A DNA stretch of 64,000 nt from Closterium sp. NIES-65 (Eukaryota; Streptophyta; Zygnematophyceae; Desmidiales; Closteriaceae). Below are positions 53,601 through 63,003 of this stretch, piece by piece. Under the pieces are notes generated by a model. The model was not told the origin of the DNA and did no database searches. It saw only the letters and a list, made by a program, of their open reading frames with translations. The position numbers were made by a program, and so were the translations under genes. Numbering within the stretch: position 1 is the stretch's first letter; the number at the start of each line of letters is the position of its first letter. The stretch spans positions 62,001-126,000 of the forward strand of contig CANXME010002135.1 in the NCBI GenBank assembly GCA_948144175.1, given 5' to 3'.

Positions 53601-53832
53601 CCATCACGAGAAACGCCACTATAACGGGAGTGAGGACGCACGCCGCGAAGATCCCCACGCGGACGCGCCGCGACCATCTGTTCAGCGGCGGAGCGATGAT
53701 GACGTCACCAGAAGCATCGCCTGGTTTGCCGTCAGCGACGCTTTTCGAATCTGCCGTCGCGACGCTTTTCGGATCATCTGCCGTCGCGATGCTTGATTTT
53801 GGTCTCCGTGCTTGTGCTTGACTGTGAGCCAT
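41608..53832 (-). CDS. ALG7: UDP-GlcNAc:dolichyl-phosphate GlcNAc-1-phosphate transferase (ALG7/GPT/DPAGT1), 10 exons, 449 aa
   Basis: Coding exons in order: 53832-53432, 52976-52889, 52177-52086, 51073-50821, 46347-46202, 45726-45640, 45412-45352, 45151-45111, 43449-43329, 41667-41608. All introns are GT-AG, phases agree, and the sum is 1,350 nt ending TGA. The enzyme makes dolichyl-PP-GlcNAc on the ER membrane, the first step of N-glycan assembly and the tunicamycin target. Key motifs: [17 protein letters not shown] and [12 protein letters not shown] in exon 1; [11 protein letters not shown] (184-193); [33 protein letters not shown] (256-271); [12 protein letters not shown] (333-344); PCPRHRLPK (382-390); C-terminal GWYK. 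Length is slightly above the usual 400-430 because of a polar N-terminal extension (1-50). Start: ATG at 53830-53832. Introns carry many partial exon copies and a hAT element. Confidence 0.95.
41763..41940 (-). repeat. ALG7 intron 9: two copies of the exon 10 acceptor and start
   Basis: Copy A (exon-like part 41763-41792) has GATGCAG|GTACTCTCCTCTC followed by TCTCCTTTGC. Copy B (41914-41940) has CTTCCAG|GTCCCTTTGCTCTCC. The true border is CATGCAG|GTACTCTCTGCTCTCC at 41667, and only it reads on to LVLQGWYK and a stop. Confidence 0.7.
42556..42600 (-). repeat. ALG7 intron 9: second, more worn copy of the end of exon 9
   Basis: It reads [14 protein letters not shown], against [15 protein letters not shown]. 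It lies beyond the 19-bp array from the first copy. Confidence 0.75.
42770..43193 (-). repeat. ALG7 intron 9: 19-bp array matching the spliced exon 9/10 junction
   Basis: About 22 units; in gene sense each reads CTGCCCTTCCAGGTACTCC. Exon 9 ends CTGCTCTTCCAG and exon 10 starts GTACTCT, giving 17 of 19 matches to the spliced junction. Every unit carries a possible AG|GT splice site. It lies between exon 9 (43329) and exon 10 (41667), directly next to a partial exon 9 copy. Confidence 0.85.
43190..43254 (-). repeat. ALG7 intron 9: partial copy of the end of exon 9
   Basis: It reads [21 protein letters not shown], against [20 protein letters not shown] in exon 9 (43329-43449). It runs straight into the 19-bp array. 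Confidence 0.87.
43968..44066. repeat. ALG7 intron 8: 20-bp tandem repeat
   Basis: About five units of CCCATGCTCTGTACCATTTT. No coding or splice relation recognised. Confidence 0.85.
44142..44450. repeat. ALG7 intron 8: 22-bp tandem repeat
   Basis: About 14 near-perfect units based on CCTACCTCAAAATGAATCAA plus GG, without spacers. Confidence 0.9.
44590..44768. repeat. ALG7 intron 8: 35-bp tandem repeat
   Basis: Five near-identical units starting GCAAGGTCAAACGTGCTCTT. One inverted, slightly diverged copy lies at 44105-44140, on the other side of the 22-bp array. Confidence 0.9.
45828..46660. repeat. ALG7 introns 4 and 5: palindromes and a GAGAATTCTC repeat block
   Basis: 45828-45873 is a foldback with 16-bp arms (TGAAATAAGTGTGTTT) around GAGACGCCTC. 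45961-45982 is a perfect 22-bp palindrome with core TTTTGAGTCGACTCAAAA. 46054-46078 centres on TTTGAGAATTCTCAAA. 46440-46660 is a tandem block of about 46 bp units with TTTTTGAGAATTCTCAAAAC variants and GAGAGAGTGGCAGCTTG. They lie outside exons 5 and 6 (46202-46347 and 45640-45726). Confidence 0.75.
47040..47491 (-). repeat. ALG7 intron 4: 23-bp minisatellite, probably exon 4 derived
   Basis: About 19 units; in gene sense each is near GGGGTGCTCTACAAGGCGTTCAT. This parallels exon 4 GGGCGTGCTGTACAAGGTCTACAT (GVLYKVYM) with one base missing. The flank beyond the hAT element (50517-50545) continues the last unit into GTGTGGGG-CTCGG, matching exon 4 GTGTGGGACCTGG. Confidence 0.8.
47500..50508 (-). 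mobile_element. hAT DNA transposon (3,009 bp), apparently intact
   Basis: Terminal inverted repeats begin CTTAGTGGGAA at 47500 and, on the other strand, CTTAGTGGGAA at 50508. Perfect 8-bp target duplications GTACGCTT lie at 47492-47499 and 50509-50516; 8 bp is the hAT signature. Subterminal regions carry repeated GCGTATA/TATACGC words at both ends. It encodes one intronless transposase. It sits in ALG7 intron 4, in gene sense, within the 23-bp minisatellite. A 23-base G-run lies at 47648-47670. Confidence 0.95.
47898..50033 (-). CDS. hAT transposase (711 aa)
   Basis: One uninterrupted frame; ATG at 50031-50033, stop TAG at 47898-47900. It has an N-terminal BED-like zinc finger ([20 protein letters not shown], about residues 52-71), an Ala-rich basic linker, a DUF659-type RNase H-fold core with [18 protein letters not shown] and [15 protein letters not shown] (the two catalytic Asp regions), and a C-terminal hAT dimerisation region with [20 protein letters not shown] (catalytic Glu and dimer interface). 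The acidic tail ends DILEDEYAK. With intact ends and target duplications the copy may be autonomous (inference). Confidence 0.95.
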   Translation of the reverse strand: MSTTTTSPTTPSVNTVGSSQTLLTEAREYLPDVDHVVFKHFRIVKRVEGKAQQYECKFCSNLYTGAAIRCAQHFASWKGMKRREVVLCKDAPQDVRRAMKAHYEAKTAAADERRRAAAAAVAAVTADGGKRARITDYLEGDTAARKREADESLALAWAALHIPERHIDHPLMVNALNNVSRAGKDYVPPKRKYVGGAGLVACRNGIEAGLVGVKTSWKRTGVTVSSDMMTDRRGRPQANILLVNDSGAVFYDCVDCNMEKKTGGYVAGILRPVVEEVGPENVVAFCMDGGSNYAVAVKRLIQEWPHIQDVPCATHVMDLLLEDVGKMGWAKPVVDKGGEISSFVRNHHWTRGYLRTPELVEGKVLEALKPAGTRFGTNYISISRLCAMRGSLTNMVTSEGWKEWAVGDRKKSCDAFAALIHDAAWWKTADFFTALLKLPYKAMRQTDGHAVGMMGRIYDVMLQLTEDVGDLLDADEEQLSNADKDQIRKILRDRWDGSLACAMHVAGRILNPANQEEDIFGTDLECTKVFKVFISQYAEFLASRGDGGDDACSILLELGDGLRAFLDMKGSFGMPEAVAQRKLVKEGKYSMVKWWQWNGTDAPRVAGLAVRVLSQPVSASPCERGWSSWDVVHTARRNRLGSAKCRDLVYVTHNWNVVRNWHTRADVLPHVVAGIGAEPPIPAGYNGLEDEAKGEDEEESDDDILEDEYAK
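50590..50726 (-). repeat. ALG7 intron 4: partial copy of the end of exon 4 with donor site
   Basis: It reads [17 protein letters not shown], then [20 protein letters not shown], and ends GCTGCTGCG|GTAAGA. The true exon 4 end is GCTGCTGCG|GTGAGT at 50821, about 95 bp upstream in gene sense. It could serve as a mutually exclusive or decoy exon end. Confidence 0.87.
51149..51720 (-). repeat. ALG7 intron 3: three decayed partial copies of the start of exon 4
   Basis: Copy A (51149-51227) reads [20 protein letters not shown] through VIPKP with acceptor CTGCAG. Copy B (51501-51592) reads [20 protein letters not shown], and its acceptor plus KLIL stretch is itself doubled. Copy C (51655-51720) is more worn ([20 protein letters not shown]). 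The true exon 4 begins at 51073 and alone continues to [13 protein letters not shown]. Confidence 0.87.
51260..51500. repeat. ALG7 intron 3: GGGAAGGGGC minisatellite
   Basis: About 24 units of a 10-bp motif, GGGAAGGGGC with variants, lie between copies A and B of the exon 4 start. It gives long repetitive open frames on both strands that are not genes. Confidence 0.85.
51737..51786. repeat. ALG7 intron 3: 50-bp near-perfect foldback
   Basis: Arms CGTGAAAGAAGAGTGTTT and their complement surround the palindrome TGAGACGTCTCA. Architecture and flank (CCACGTGAAA) match the foldback at 45828-45873, but the arm sequence differs. Confidence 0.8.
51935..52075. repeat. ALG7 intron 3: CCCCTGCCCATCCT and CCCCAGCAGCA repeats beside the exon 3 donor
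   Basis: About five 15-bp units of CCCCTGCCCATCCTC (51945-52010) and three 15-bp units of CCCCCCAGCAGCACC (52045-52080). The second lies within 10 bp of the exon 3 donor. Confidence 0.8.
52271..52678 (-). repeat. ALG7 intron 2: three decayed partial copies of exon 3
   Basis: Copy A (52271-52356) keeps the acceptor and reads [15 protein letters not shown]; an 18-bp piece encoding ACICYM is then repeated three times. Copy B (52406-52467) reads [19 protein letters not shown]. Copy C (52601-52678) reads [10 protein letters not shown] and later ACICFVA. The true exon 3 (52086-52177) reads [20 protein letters not shown] and is the only copy that runs on to DDVLDIPWR and a donor. All are in the same orientation. 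Confidence 0.85.
53091..53110 (-). repeat. ALG7 intron 1: short copy of exon 2 acceptor and start
   Basis: On the minus strand CCCCAG followed by ACCCGAGACG repeats the true exon 2 border (CCAG|ACCCGAGACG at 52976) 115-125 bp upstream of it, then diverges. Confidence 0.7.
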
Positions 53833-54844
53833 CACGCGACTACAACAGCAAGGTCGTCGCCGGAATCAAGCTACACGATTAATCTGAAGTCCGATAAAGC
53901 AACCAACGGCGATATTAGACAGAGAAAAGATGGCAGCTCGAAATTGAGCAACAGCAAGGGATGCAGCAGTCTACGTGATCATCCCGATCTAGAGACATTC
54001 GAGGTTGGCGGTTGAAACTAGCACCGCCGAAAATGCAACCAACAGGACAGGCCGGATGTCAGGAAAACATTGATTCTATATTCTTGTAAGTCCGTTATTG
54101 GCCTCTCCGTTGTTCCACTACACCTCTTGAATGCACTAACGAAGTGAGCCCATTATTCTAGAAAAAAAACGTAATATGAGGCATCATATTAAAAGGGATT
54201 AAGAGATCACATCTCAACCAGAAAATACATCATACATATAGATTCACCGCAACAGCTCCATAACAGGTTAAAATGAAGGAATTGCAACTCTACCCAACAT
54301 GTATATAATATGAAATCATATTTAACAGCGGCATTATTAGAACAGTGTTGGAGTATGAAGGGAATTATACTTAGCATTCCCGTAGGTGCAGCAGTATCGC
54401 ATCCGTCATTATCGAAGCAGCGCTAGCATAGTATTGGATCAGCCCGTATCAAGGGCAGGAAGGTCAACAGTCGCAAGAGTCAACTATCGTGATAGTTGAC
54501 CATCTGAACCGACGATTGACTTACCATCGACGAATGGCAACACGCGTAACTCTGCGTACGGTTACACGCAGCGACTCAGTAACAAGAAGAAGTGCAACGG
54601 TCAGAGTCACTGTAGAATTGCCAGTAAAGCAGTTTGATTAAGGGAATGTACCCCTCAGAGTACATGGCTAGTTAGATCTATTTATTGTGTGTAATTTTAT
54701 GTTTTAATCAACATTGTCATTTACATTCACTATGACCACAGTTCCTACCATAAGAATTCCGCTACCAAACTTTTCAAGGCACTCCTATCATAACAACGGT
54801 CTTCACTCTAACATGGTATGAGAGCTAGTTTGGATAATAGGAAT
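53833..54844. promoter_or_regulatory. ALG7 upstream region
   Basis: About 1 kb of moderately AT-rich unique sequence between the ALG7 start and copia-6; it should hold the ALG7 promoter. I see no certain TATA box at a fixed distance. A perfect inverted repeat lies at 54479-54500 (arms GTCAACTATC and complement, 2-nt loop) inside a cluster of GTCAAC words. No coding signal. Confidence 0.45.
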
Positions 54845-54970
54845 TGTGAAGAAATGGGGAATGAATGCACTGGGAAACAGGTGGGTACAAGTAGGAAAAC
54901 CTAAAAGTGTTGTACCCCACATTGTCTACCCCACTACAGCCTACAAAGACTATAGCATATAACTTTGACA
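54845..54970 (-). repeat. copia-6 3' LTR (126 bp)
   Basis: In element sense it starts TGTCAAAGTT and ends CTTCACA. It is nearly the same as the copia-3 LTR. Confidence 0.92.
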
Positions 54971-55167
54971 CACCCCCATAGGCAAAGTGGGAGAGAACAA
55001 GAGGTCACAAGACCAGTCAAGCAAAGCAAAGCAGGCTCAGGGTAGATCACAGCGTCACCACACATTCCGAGCACAAGTTCAAGGCCACAAGGCCAGTTCA
55101 CATGCAAGATCATATATAAAGGTAAACAAGCAAGTGCAGGTATAGATAGATCATAGTACAAGCAAGG

Positions 55168-58100
55168 TCAAGAAGTGAGCAAATGAGGCACAGTATGCAC
55201 AAGACCTAGCATCATACAGCAGCGCTGATGATCACAAGGCGGAAGTGCATTGGTAAAGATATCAGCAGTGTTGGCCTCAGAGGTCACGTAAGCAAGGCGC
55301 AGGTGACCACGCTGCTGCAGCTCACGAGCAAGGAAGTAACGAAGAGCAATGTGCTTCGTTCTATGCTCCAGTCTGTGCTCCCGACTCAAGGCCAGCATGG
55401 CCTTGTTGTCTACGTACAGAACTAGAGGAGAACGAGGCGGCTCTCCGAGGTCAGTCAGCAGGTAGGTGAGCCAGCGTAGCTCCTATGCAGCCATGGCTCC
55501 CGCGTAGATCTCAGCCTCACAGCTAGAGCCGAGAACAGAAGACGAGCGGGTAGACCGCCACGAAACAGAGCCGGAACTAAGGCTGAAGGTGTAACCCTGT
55601 GACGACCGCTGCGTAGCCTGGTCGTCAGCCCAAGAAGCGTCTGCGTGACCTGTGAGGACCACTGAACGCCGCCCTCCAAGCACTAGCCCCATGCTCGACG
55701 TACTGCACAAGTAGCGCAACACCCTCTTCGCTGCAGCCATGTGCTCCGGTCTGTGTCTCCCAGGAGCAACATAGCGTGCCAAGATGCTAAGAGGGTATGC
55801 AAGGTCAGGTCGAGTGCAGGTCATCAGGTACATGAGGCAGCCAACAAGCTCTGGGTACGGGCCACTCGGCTCTACGGACTCATCCGAAGGCAGAGCTGAG
55901 AGCGAGTGGCGAGTAGACAGAGGAGTGGCCTGAGGCGAGGAGTACATGAAGTCGAAGCGCTGAAGGACCTGCTGCACCATGTGTGACTGAGTCAGGGTAA
56001 TGGTGCGGCGTGCTCTGTCACGGGTGATCTGCAAGCCAAGGTAGCTGCGCAGTTCACCCAGGTCTGTGCACGTGTGTCTCTTCTGCAGCTCGGACTTCAC
56101 GTGGGCGAGTCGAGCAGTGTCAGCAGTGGCAAAGACCAAGTCGTCAACGTACACGAGGATGTAGAACGGCGGCAAAGAGGTGTCGGTGCGTAGAAATAGC
56201 GACGGGTCGACAGTAGAAGGAGCAATCCCAAGAGCCGCAAGTGTAGTCCTCAGTGTGTCGTGCCACTCACGGGGCGCCTGGCGGAGACCGTAGACTGGCC
56301 GCCGGAGGCTCCACTGGGTACCAGGAGGAAACGACCCAGTGAAGCCAGGTGGGCGGCGCAGCCAGATCTCCTCGTGCAGGCTGCCTTGCAAGAAAGCTGT
56401 GCTGAAGTCAAGAGAGTGAAGCTCGTAGTCGCGCTGAGCGGCTATGTGCAGCAGCACCCGAAGAGTGGTCATCTTCGGGGTGGGAGAGAAGGTCTGAAAG
56501 TAGTAAACTCCCTGCCACTGTCTGAAGCCTCGAGCCACGTAACGCGCCTTGAAGACAGGCGGAGAACCCGGCGGCCGCTTCACCCTGAAAATCCACATGC
56601 CACTGACGATGTTCGCCCCAGGTGGGGGAACCTCGTCGACATAGGTGCCTGTGGACTTCCAGGAAGCCATCTCTACGTCCATGGCTGACTGCCACTGTGA
56701 GGAGTAGGGACCCTCGATCGCCTCAGCGTACGATCGAGGAGTCGGGATGTCTAGTGCATCCGGTCTCCCTTAGGGGCAATCAGCGTGGACACGAGATGAG
56801 GCAAAGCAGCAGCAAAACACTGGAACTCCTCCTGCCTGTCCTCAAGGACGTCCGTGCTAAGAGCACACTCACCCCCGACGGACGGAGGACAGACAGACTC
56901 AGACTCAGCAACAAGACTAGCAGCGTAGTCTAGACGACAGCGAGCAGCAAAGTCGACAAGCTCAGCAACCAAGGCAGACGCAGCAATGGACTCAAAGGAA
57001 GGGTCAGTGACGACAGTAGCCAGGAGACGCGTGACAGTAGGACTGGCAGCACGAAGAGAGTCCGACTCTGGGTCAGCAAGAACAGGAAGAGAGGACTCTG
57101 GAGGAGACGGCAACGGGACACGTAGAGGAGCACTGGAAGGACGCAGTGCCATCTGGTGTGTGCCTGGGACCGCAGGAGGACGCGGACGCGGAACACGACT
57201 ACAAGTGCGAGCAGCACGAACAGGCGACGCAGGACGAGACGCAGGCTCACGATGCTCAGCAAGACCTCTAGTAGGACCAGTGTAGGGAGAAGGAGCAGGC
57301 AGGGGGGAGGCGGGCTGTAACTGTGACTGCGACTGGACAGGCGGTGGACACTCGAAGGGAGGAGCAGGACCAGTAGAAGGCGGAAGACCAAGAACCTGCT
57401 GAAGGAGCGGAACGAAGTACGGCCGCAGCCGTGCATCGCCTCCAGAAACAGCACGGACAGCACCAGTACCCCGAGTGGCAGCACCAGCGCCAGCAGCACC
57501 TCCAGCTCCAGCAGCGCCAACTCCAGCACCCTCAGAAGTACCAGCGCCAACACCCCCAGGAGCTCCAGCTCCAGCAGCTCCAGCAGCACCTACTCCAGCA
57601 GGACCGCCAGCTCCAGCACCGCCAGTAGCTCAAGCACTAGGAGCACCTCCACGCCCAGTAGCTCCAGTCCCCCCAATAATACCAGCAGCTCCAGTACCTC
57701 CAGCAGCACCAACTCCAGCAGCACAGCTCCATCGCCGGGCAAACCACTCGCGCAGCTCCTTTGGAGAGAGTAGCTCCCGCCGAGACGAAGCACCCGAAGG
57801 GCCCCCAGACCCAGTACCGCCAGAGGCCACAGGAGCAGACACAGCACCCCTAGGCTCCGCACCCTCAGGCTCAGCACCCCCAGGCTCAGCACCCCCAGGC
57901 TCCACACCCCCAGGCTCAGCACCCCCAGGCTCAGCAGCCCGAGACTCAGCACCCCTAGGCTCAGCACCCCCAGACTCAACACCCCTAGGCTCAGCACCCC
58001 TAGCAGCACCAGAGTCAACAGCTACCTCGACAGGCTCGTTTGCGTCTACTTGGGACACACCGGACAGGGCAGGACCCTGAGGGGGGAGAGGGTTTACCGG

Positions 58101-59688
58101 GGGGGGACGTGGTGCAAGGAAGAGCGGCGGCGGGGGGAGGGGCGCAGTGTGGTAGGGGAAGAGATGGTAGTAAGGAACCGACCCGTCAAAGGTGACGTCG
58201 TGGGAGGACAGAACACGGCGCGAAGTGGGGTGGTAAAACTGCCAACCAGGCGCGTCAAGAGGGAAGCCAAGGAAGAGGCAAAGAACAGCACGGGGGGACA
58301 GCTTGTCCGCAGACAAGTCGCGGACAAACGCCCGAGATCCCCAGACCCGAAACGCAGACGCATCGCCAACCTTCCCCGTCCACCGCAAGGTGGGGGAGGT
58401 CTCCGGCAAGGAGACCCGAGGCTGAAGGTTGATCTGATGCGCTGCGTACCGAACCGCAAACGGCCACAGAAAATGGGGAGCAGCCGCATGCATCATGGAC
58501 GTACGAGCGACGTCCATGACCATGCCAATGCGGCGCTCAGCAATCCCATTTTGCTGTGGAAAGGCCGGAAGCGTGACATCTGGCGCATGCCCTGTGCACG
58601 ACAGAAGGCTCCCAGAAGGCTAGAGGAGAACTCTCCGCCTCGGTCAGAGTGCAGACGCAGAACAGGAAAGTCCGAGCCGAAACTCTGTCTTAGCTAGAGA
58701 CGAGCTGCGCGGATCCAGTCGATCAACACCTCAGTGACGTCACCCTTGCTGCGCAAGGGGAAGACTGTGGTGTAACGCGAGTAGTCGTCAACCACCAACA
58801 GGAAGTAACGCTCGTGACCCTTTCCACGGACGTGGGCTGGGCCCCACACGTCCATGTGAAGCATCTGCAGCGGAGCCTTTGTCGGAGGAAACTCGGAGGA
58901 GTGAGGAGCAGCACGCTACCTCCCCTCGACGCAGGGAACGCAGGTAGGGGCAGGCCTCGGAGGAAGAGGAGGGAGGGACCGGGGGAGACCAGAGACAAGG
59001 ACACGGGAGGCCATGCCTTGGAGACAAGGCAGCGAGGGGTGACCAAGGCGGTGGTGCTAGAGGAGAGTCTGGTGAGACAGGAGACGACACGAGCAGGGGG
59101 CAAACGCAGGACCAGACCTGGACACTGGAGCAGACACTTGACCCGACGCAGCTACCTGACCAGACGCAGAGATCGGAGGAGACTCAGTAGTCAGTGTGTA
59201 CAGGCTCGACCCCGGCCGACACGTAAACGTGGCCAAGTGTTGGCCCGTCTGAGCACACGTGCAGTGGGTCACTCGCTGACTCGCATAAGTGAACTGGTCA
59301 ACCCCCCCATCCTGTAGGTCTGCACCACTCATCAAGTTCATAGAGAACGAGGGGAGGTAGAGACCTGACAGGGTGCCAGAAGGGGCCGCCGGACACGGTA
59401 AGACAGTGGAGAAGTGGGCAAGGAAAGGACCCCCAGAGGGGTCTGCCAGGGAGACCGCAACTGGCCGACTAAGCGGCGTGAGTGTGGTGCGGTTTCGAAA
59501 GAAGGAGCGGGAAGCACCCGAGTCAAGGGTGAAGGTGTGTCAGGCCGAAGCCGACGTGGTACCTGAGAGAGCAGACTCACCTGCACCTGGGGCAGCCGAC
59601 TCTCTAGCACCTAGAGCAGCAGCCTCACCAGCACCCAGAGCAGCAGTCCCAATGCCCGGGTCAGGTGGAACACCAGGTAACAGTCACC
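55168..59688 (-). pseudogene. copia-6 Pol: RNase H, reverse transcriptase, integrase, protease (fossil)
   Basis: RNase H (LTGHADASWADD, ANTADIFTNALPP), reverse transcriptase (DFSTAFLQGSLHEEIWLRRP, YVDDLVFATAD), the Gly/Glu-rich tract, integrase (MVMDVARTSMMHAAAPHFLW) and protease remnants lie in copia order. Very similar to copia-5. Broken in several places. Confidence 0.92.
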
Positions 59689-59817
59689 TGTCAGAACATT
59701 ATAGCTTATGCTTTTGTGTAGGCTTTAGTGGGGTAGCCTATATGGGGTACAACCCAATTAGGGTAAGTACATGTACCCAACTCTTTCATACTCCATTCAT
59801 TCTCGTTGATTCTCACA
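59689..59817 (+). repeat. copia-7 5' LTR (129 bp)
   Basis: It starts TGTCAGAACATTATAGC and ends GATTCTCACA. About 97% like 63004-63132 by eye. Confidence 0.94.
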
Positions 59818-59829
59818 TGGTTTCAGAGC

Positions 59830-60632
59830 ACATATGCTCCTGGCCTGTGGGCCCTACTACTGCTTCCGCTGCTACTCGATCTGTCGCACGCCCCGTGGCG
59901 TGCGACCTATTTTTCATCTCGCCGCGCGCCTCTCTGGCGCGCGCCCCGAGGCGCGCGGCCCCGTTCCTTCTAGGCGCGCCACTCCCCGCTACCCCGTCGC
60001 GGCCCCATCTCGTCGCGCTGCCCTAGCGGCCGCGTCGCGCCGCCCTCGCGGCCCCGATCCGCCGCCCTAGCAGCCGCGTCGCGCCGCCCTCGCGGCCCCG
60101 GCGCCGCCTCTGCTGGCCCCGTCACCTACCCTGCGGCCCCGGCGCCACCTCTGCTGGCCACGTCGTCGCTCCACCCGGCCCCGTCGCCGTCCCCAAGCGG
60201 CCCCGCCGTCACCACCGAGCCGCCGGCGCCGCCGAGCTGCTATTGAGCCGCCCGAGCCGCAGCGCCACCTGAGCCGCCCGAGCCGCCGGGTCGCCGAGCT
60301 GCCGAGCTGCAGTTGCTGCCGAGCCGCCGTACCGCTGAGCCGCCCGAGTCGCCCGAGCCGCCGAGTTGCCGAGCCGCAGTTGCCGCCGAGCCGCCCGAGT
60401 CGCCCGAGCCGCCGAGCCACAGTTGCTGCCGAGCCGCCGTGCCGCCGAGCCGCCCGCACCGCCGAGTTGCCGAGTCGCCGAGTCGCCGAGCCTGCTCTTC
60501 CCACCACTGGTGAGCCCCTGCCCTGCTAGCGCGCTGCCCGCCGCTTGATTACCTGCCTGCCTGCCTTTTGGCCTGCCTGGCTGCCTGCCTTACTGCTGCT
60601 ACTCCTGCTCCTACTTCTACTAGCGGAGCCAG
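59830..60632 (+). repeat. copia-7 leader: stem-loop and GC minisatellites
   Basis: A GTGGGCCC box lies near 59846. A perfect 10-bp stem GTCGCACGCC with loop CCGT (59883-59906) is followed by CTATTTTT, then a second stem (GGCGCGCG words). 59990-60180 is built on GCCGCCCTCGCGGCCCCG and 60215-60490 on GAGCCGCCCGAGCCGCC. The sequence around the stem-loop closely resembles the TRIM leader. Confidence 0.82.
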
Positions 60633-62216
60633 ATGCAGCCCCAGCGACGTCCGCGTGAGTCCCTCACGCCCCAGCAGCTGCGTGAGTGGTACGCTGGTTG
60701 GGGTTGTAGGGGTGGCTGCGCGGCTACTGCTACCACTACTGCTGCTACTACTACTGGCGGCGGCCAAATGCAGCTCCAGCGACGCCCACGCGCGTCTCTC
60801 ACGCCCCAGCAGCTTCGTGAGTGGTACGCTCAGAGTAGAGGGTCTCTCAGTTCTGTTCGCTGCTCTTACGTGATTCGCACTGGTGCTCGGACTGGTCAGC
60901 CTTGTGGGACACCTAGTCACACACAGTCCCGCTGCTTTGCCCGTCTGAGCGACGCCTGGCGTACCGAGTTTGGCGACGAGGCTGAGCTCCCCGACTGGGT
61001 GGAGTTGCTTAGGCAGAGGGTAGATATATTTGCTCTTGACTATGATGCTATTCTCACTGCCATGTATACATTGCCTACTAGTGCCGACCGTGCCGGTCAC
61101 CTGTGCGTACCGCCTGTCCCGGGTATAGAGCCTGCTGCTCTAGCTGCTGGTGAGGCTGCTGCTCTGGGTGCTAGTGAGTCTCCTGCTCAAGGTACAGGTG
61201 CGGCTGCTGCTCTAGGTGCTAGAGTGTCTGCATCCTCAGGTGCAGGTGAGTCTGCTCTCTCAGGTACCGCGTCGGCTCCGGCCTCTCACACCTTCACTCT
61301 TGACTCGGGGGCTTCCCGCTCCTTTCGAGACCGCACCACACTCACGCCGCTTGGTCGGCCAGTCGCAGTCTCTCTGGCAGACCCCTCTGTGGGTCCTGTC
61401 CTTGCTCACTTCTCCACTGTCCTCCCGTGTCCGGCGGCCCCCTCTGGCACCCTGTCTAGTCTTTACCTCCCCTCGTTCTCTACGAACTTGGTGAGTGGTG
61501 CTGACCTACAGGATGCGGGGGTTCACCAGTTCACTCCTGCGAGTCAGCGGGTGACCCACTGCACGGACGCTCGGACAGGCCGACACCTGGCCACGTTTAC
61601 ACGTCGGCCGGGGTCGAGCCTGTACACGCTGACCACTGCCTCTCCTCCAGTCACTGCGTCTAGTCAGGTAGCTGCGTCGGGTCAGGTGTTTGCTGCAGCA
61701 TCCAGGTCTGGTCCTGAGTCTGCCCCCTGCTCGTGTCGTCTCCTGTCTCACGAGACTCTCCTCTGGCACCACCGCCTTGGTCACCCCTCCCTGCTTCGTC
61801 TCCGAAGCATGGCCTCCCATGTCCTTGTCTCTTGTCTTCCCCGGTCCCTCCCTCCCCTTCCTCCGGGGCCTGGCCGTACCTGCGTCCCCTGTGTCGAGGG
61901 GCGGCAGCGGGCTGCCCCTCACTCCTCTCAGTTTCCTCCGATAGAGGCCCTGCTGCAGACGCTTCACATGGACGTGTGGGGCCCGGCCCGCGTCCGTGGA
62001 CAGGGTTACGAGCGCTACTTCGTGCTGGTGGTTGACGACTACTCGCGTTACACCACAGTCAACACGGAGCTGCTTGATCGTTTCGAACATGACATCAAGG
62101 AGAAGCTGGAAGTGACCATCGATCACGAGGTCACTCAATTCCTCGGCCTCAACGTCACCCAGACCGATGACACGATCCACCTCTCCGCCGAGAAATACGC
62201 CGAAACCATCGCTTAG
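60633..62216 (+). pseudogene. copia-7 short Gag/protease/pre-integrase frame with foreign tail (fossil)
   Basis: From ATG 60633 the frame starts at the region before the zinc knuckle rather than at the usual capsid start. QRRPRESLTPQQLREWYA occurs twice (60636 and 60777). It continues with a knuckle-like CSYVIRTGARTGQPC, protease TFTLDSGASRSF, the pre-integrase HHRLGHP/CVPC region and DVWGPARVRGQGYERYF. It then changes at about 62061 to sequence of another copia lineage (VTQFLGLNVTQTDDTIHLSA). Confidence 0.88.
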
Positions 62217-62508
62217 AAGTTTGGCATCGCTCCCATCGGCATCACCACCCCGTTCCGCACTCCTCTGCCTAATCACGAGCGCGATACTGCCACGCTCTCC
62301 CCGGCCGACCATCACCTCTACCAGCAGCAGCTCGGGTGTCTACTATTTGCCGCCGTCACGTGCCGCCCGGACTTATCCTACATCGCCAGCCGGCTTGCCC
62401 AGTACCTCCGTCGACCTAAAGGGGAGAACCTGGCAGATCTGCGACGCGCCTTACAGTACTTCATCTCTACGCCCGATGTCGGCCTCACCTACACAACGAA
62501 CCTAACTG
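62061..62508 (+). other. Segment of a different copia lineage within copia-7
   Basis: The segment encodes the end of a reverse transcriptase (FLGLNVTQTDDTIHLSAEKY, LGCLLFAAVTCRPDLSYIAS, AQYLRRPKGENLADLRRALQ) unlike the corresponding part of copia-2 (YLGLQITRDRARRTITLTQS, LMYLMTCTRPDLAYPLSILA). The homologous home sequence resumes after it with the RNase H end (YVDNKAMLALCREQRLEHRT to 62787). Confidence 0.82.
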
Positions 62509-63003
62509 TGAGAGCCGCCTCGTTCTCCTCCAGTGCTGTACGTAGACAACAAGGCCATGCTGGCCTTGTGTCGAGAGCAGAGACTGGAGCACAGAACGAA
62601 GCACATTGCTCTCCGCTACTTCCTTGCTCGTGAGCTGCAGCAGCGTGGTCAGCTGCGTCTTGCGTACGTGGCCTCTGAGGCCAACACTGCTGATATCTTC
62701 ACCAAGGCGCTTGCGCCTTGTGATCATCAGCGCTTCTGTACTCAGCTGGGTCTTGTGCCTGCCTTGCCTCACTTGCTCACCTCTTGACCTTGCTTGTACT
62801 GTTACATATATATATATACACCTGTTCTTGCTTGTCTAGCCTTTTATATATATATGTACTCCTGCATGTGAACTGGCCTTGTGGCCTTGACCTTGTGCTC
62901 GGAATGTGTGGTGACTTTGTGATCCACCCTGAGCTTGCTTTGCTTTGCTTTGCTTGACTGGTCTTGTGACCCCTTGTACTTCCCCACTTTGCCTATGGGG
63001 GTG

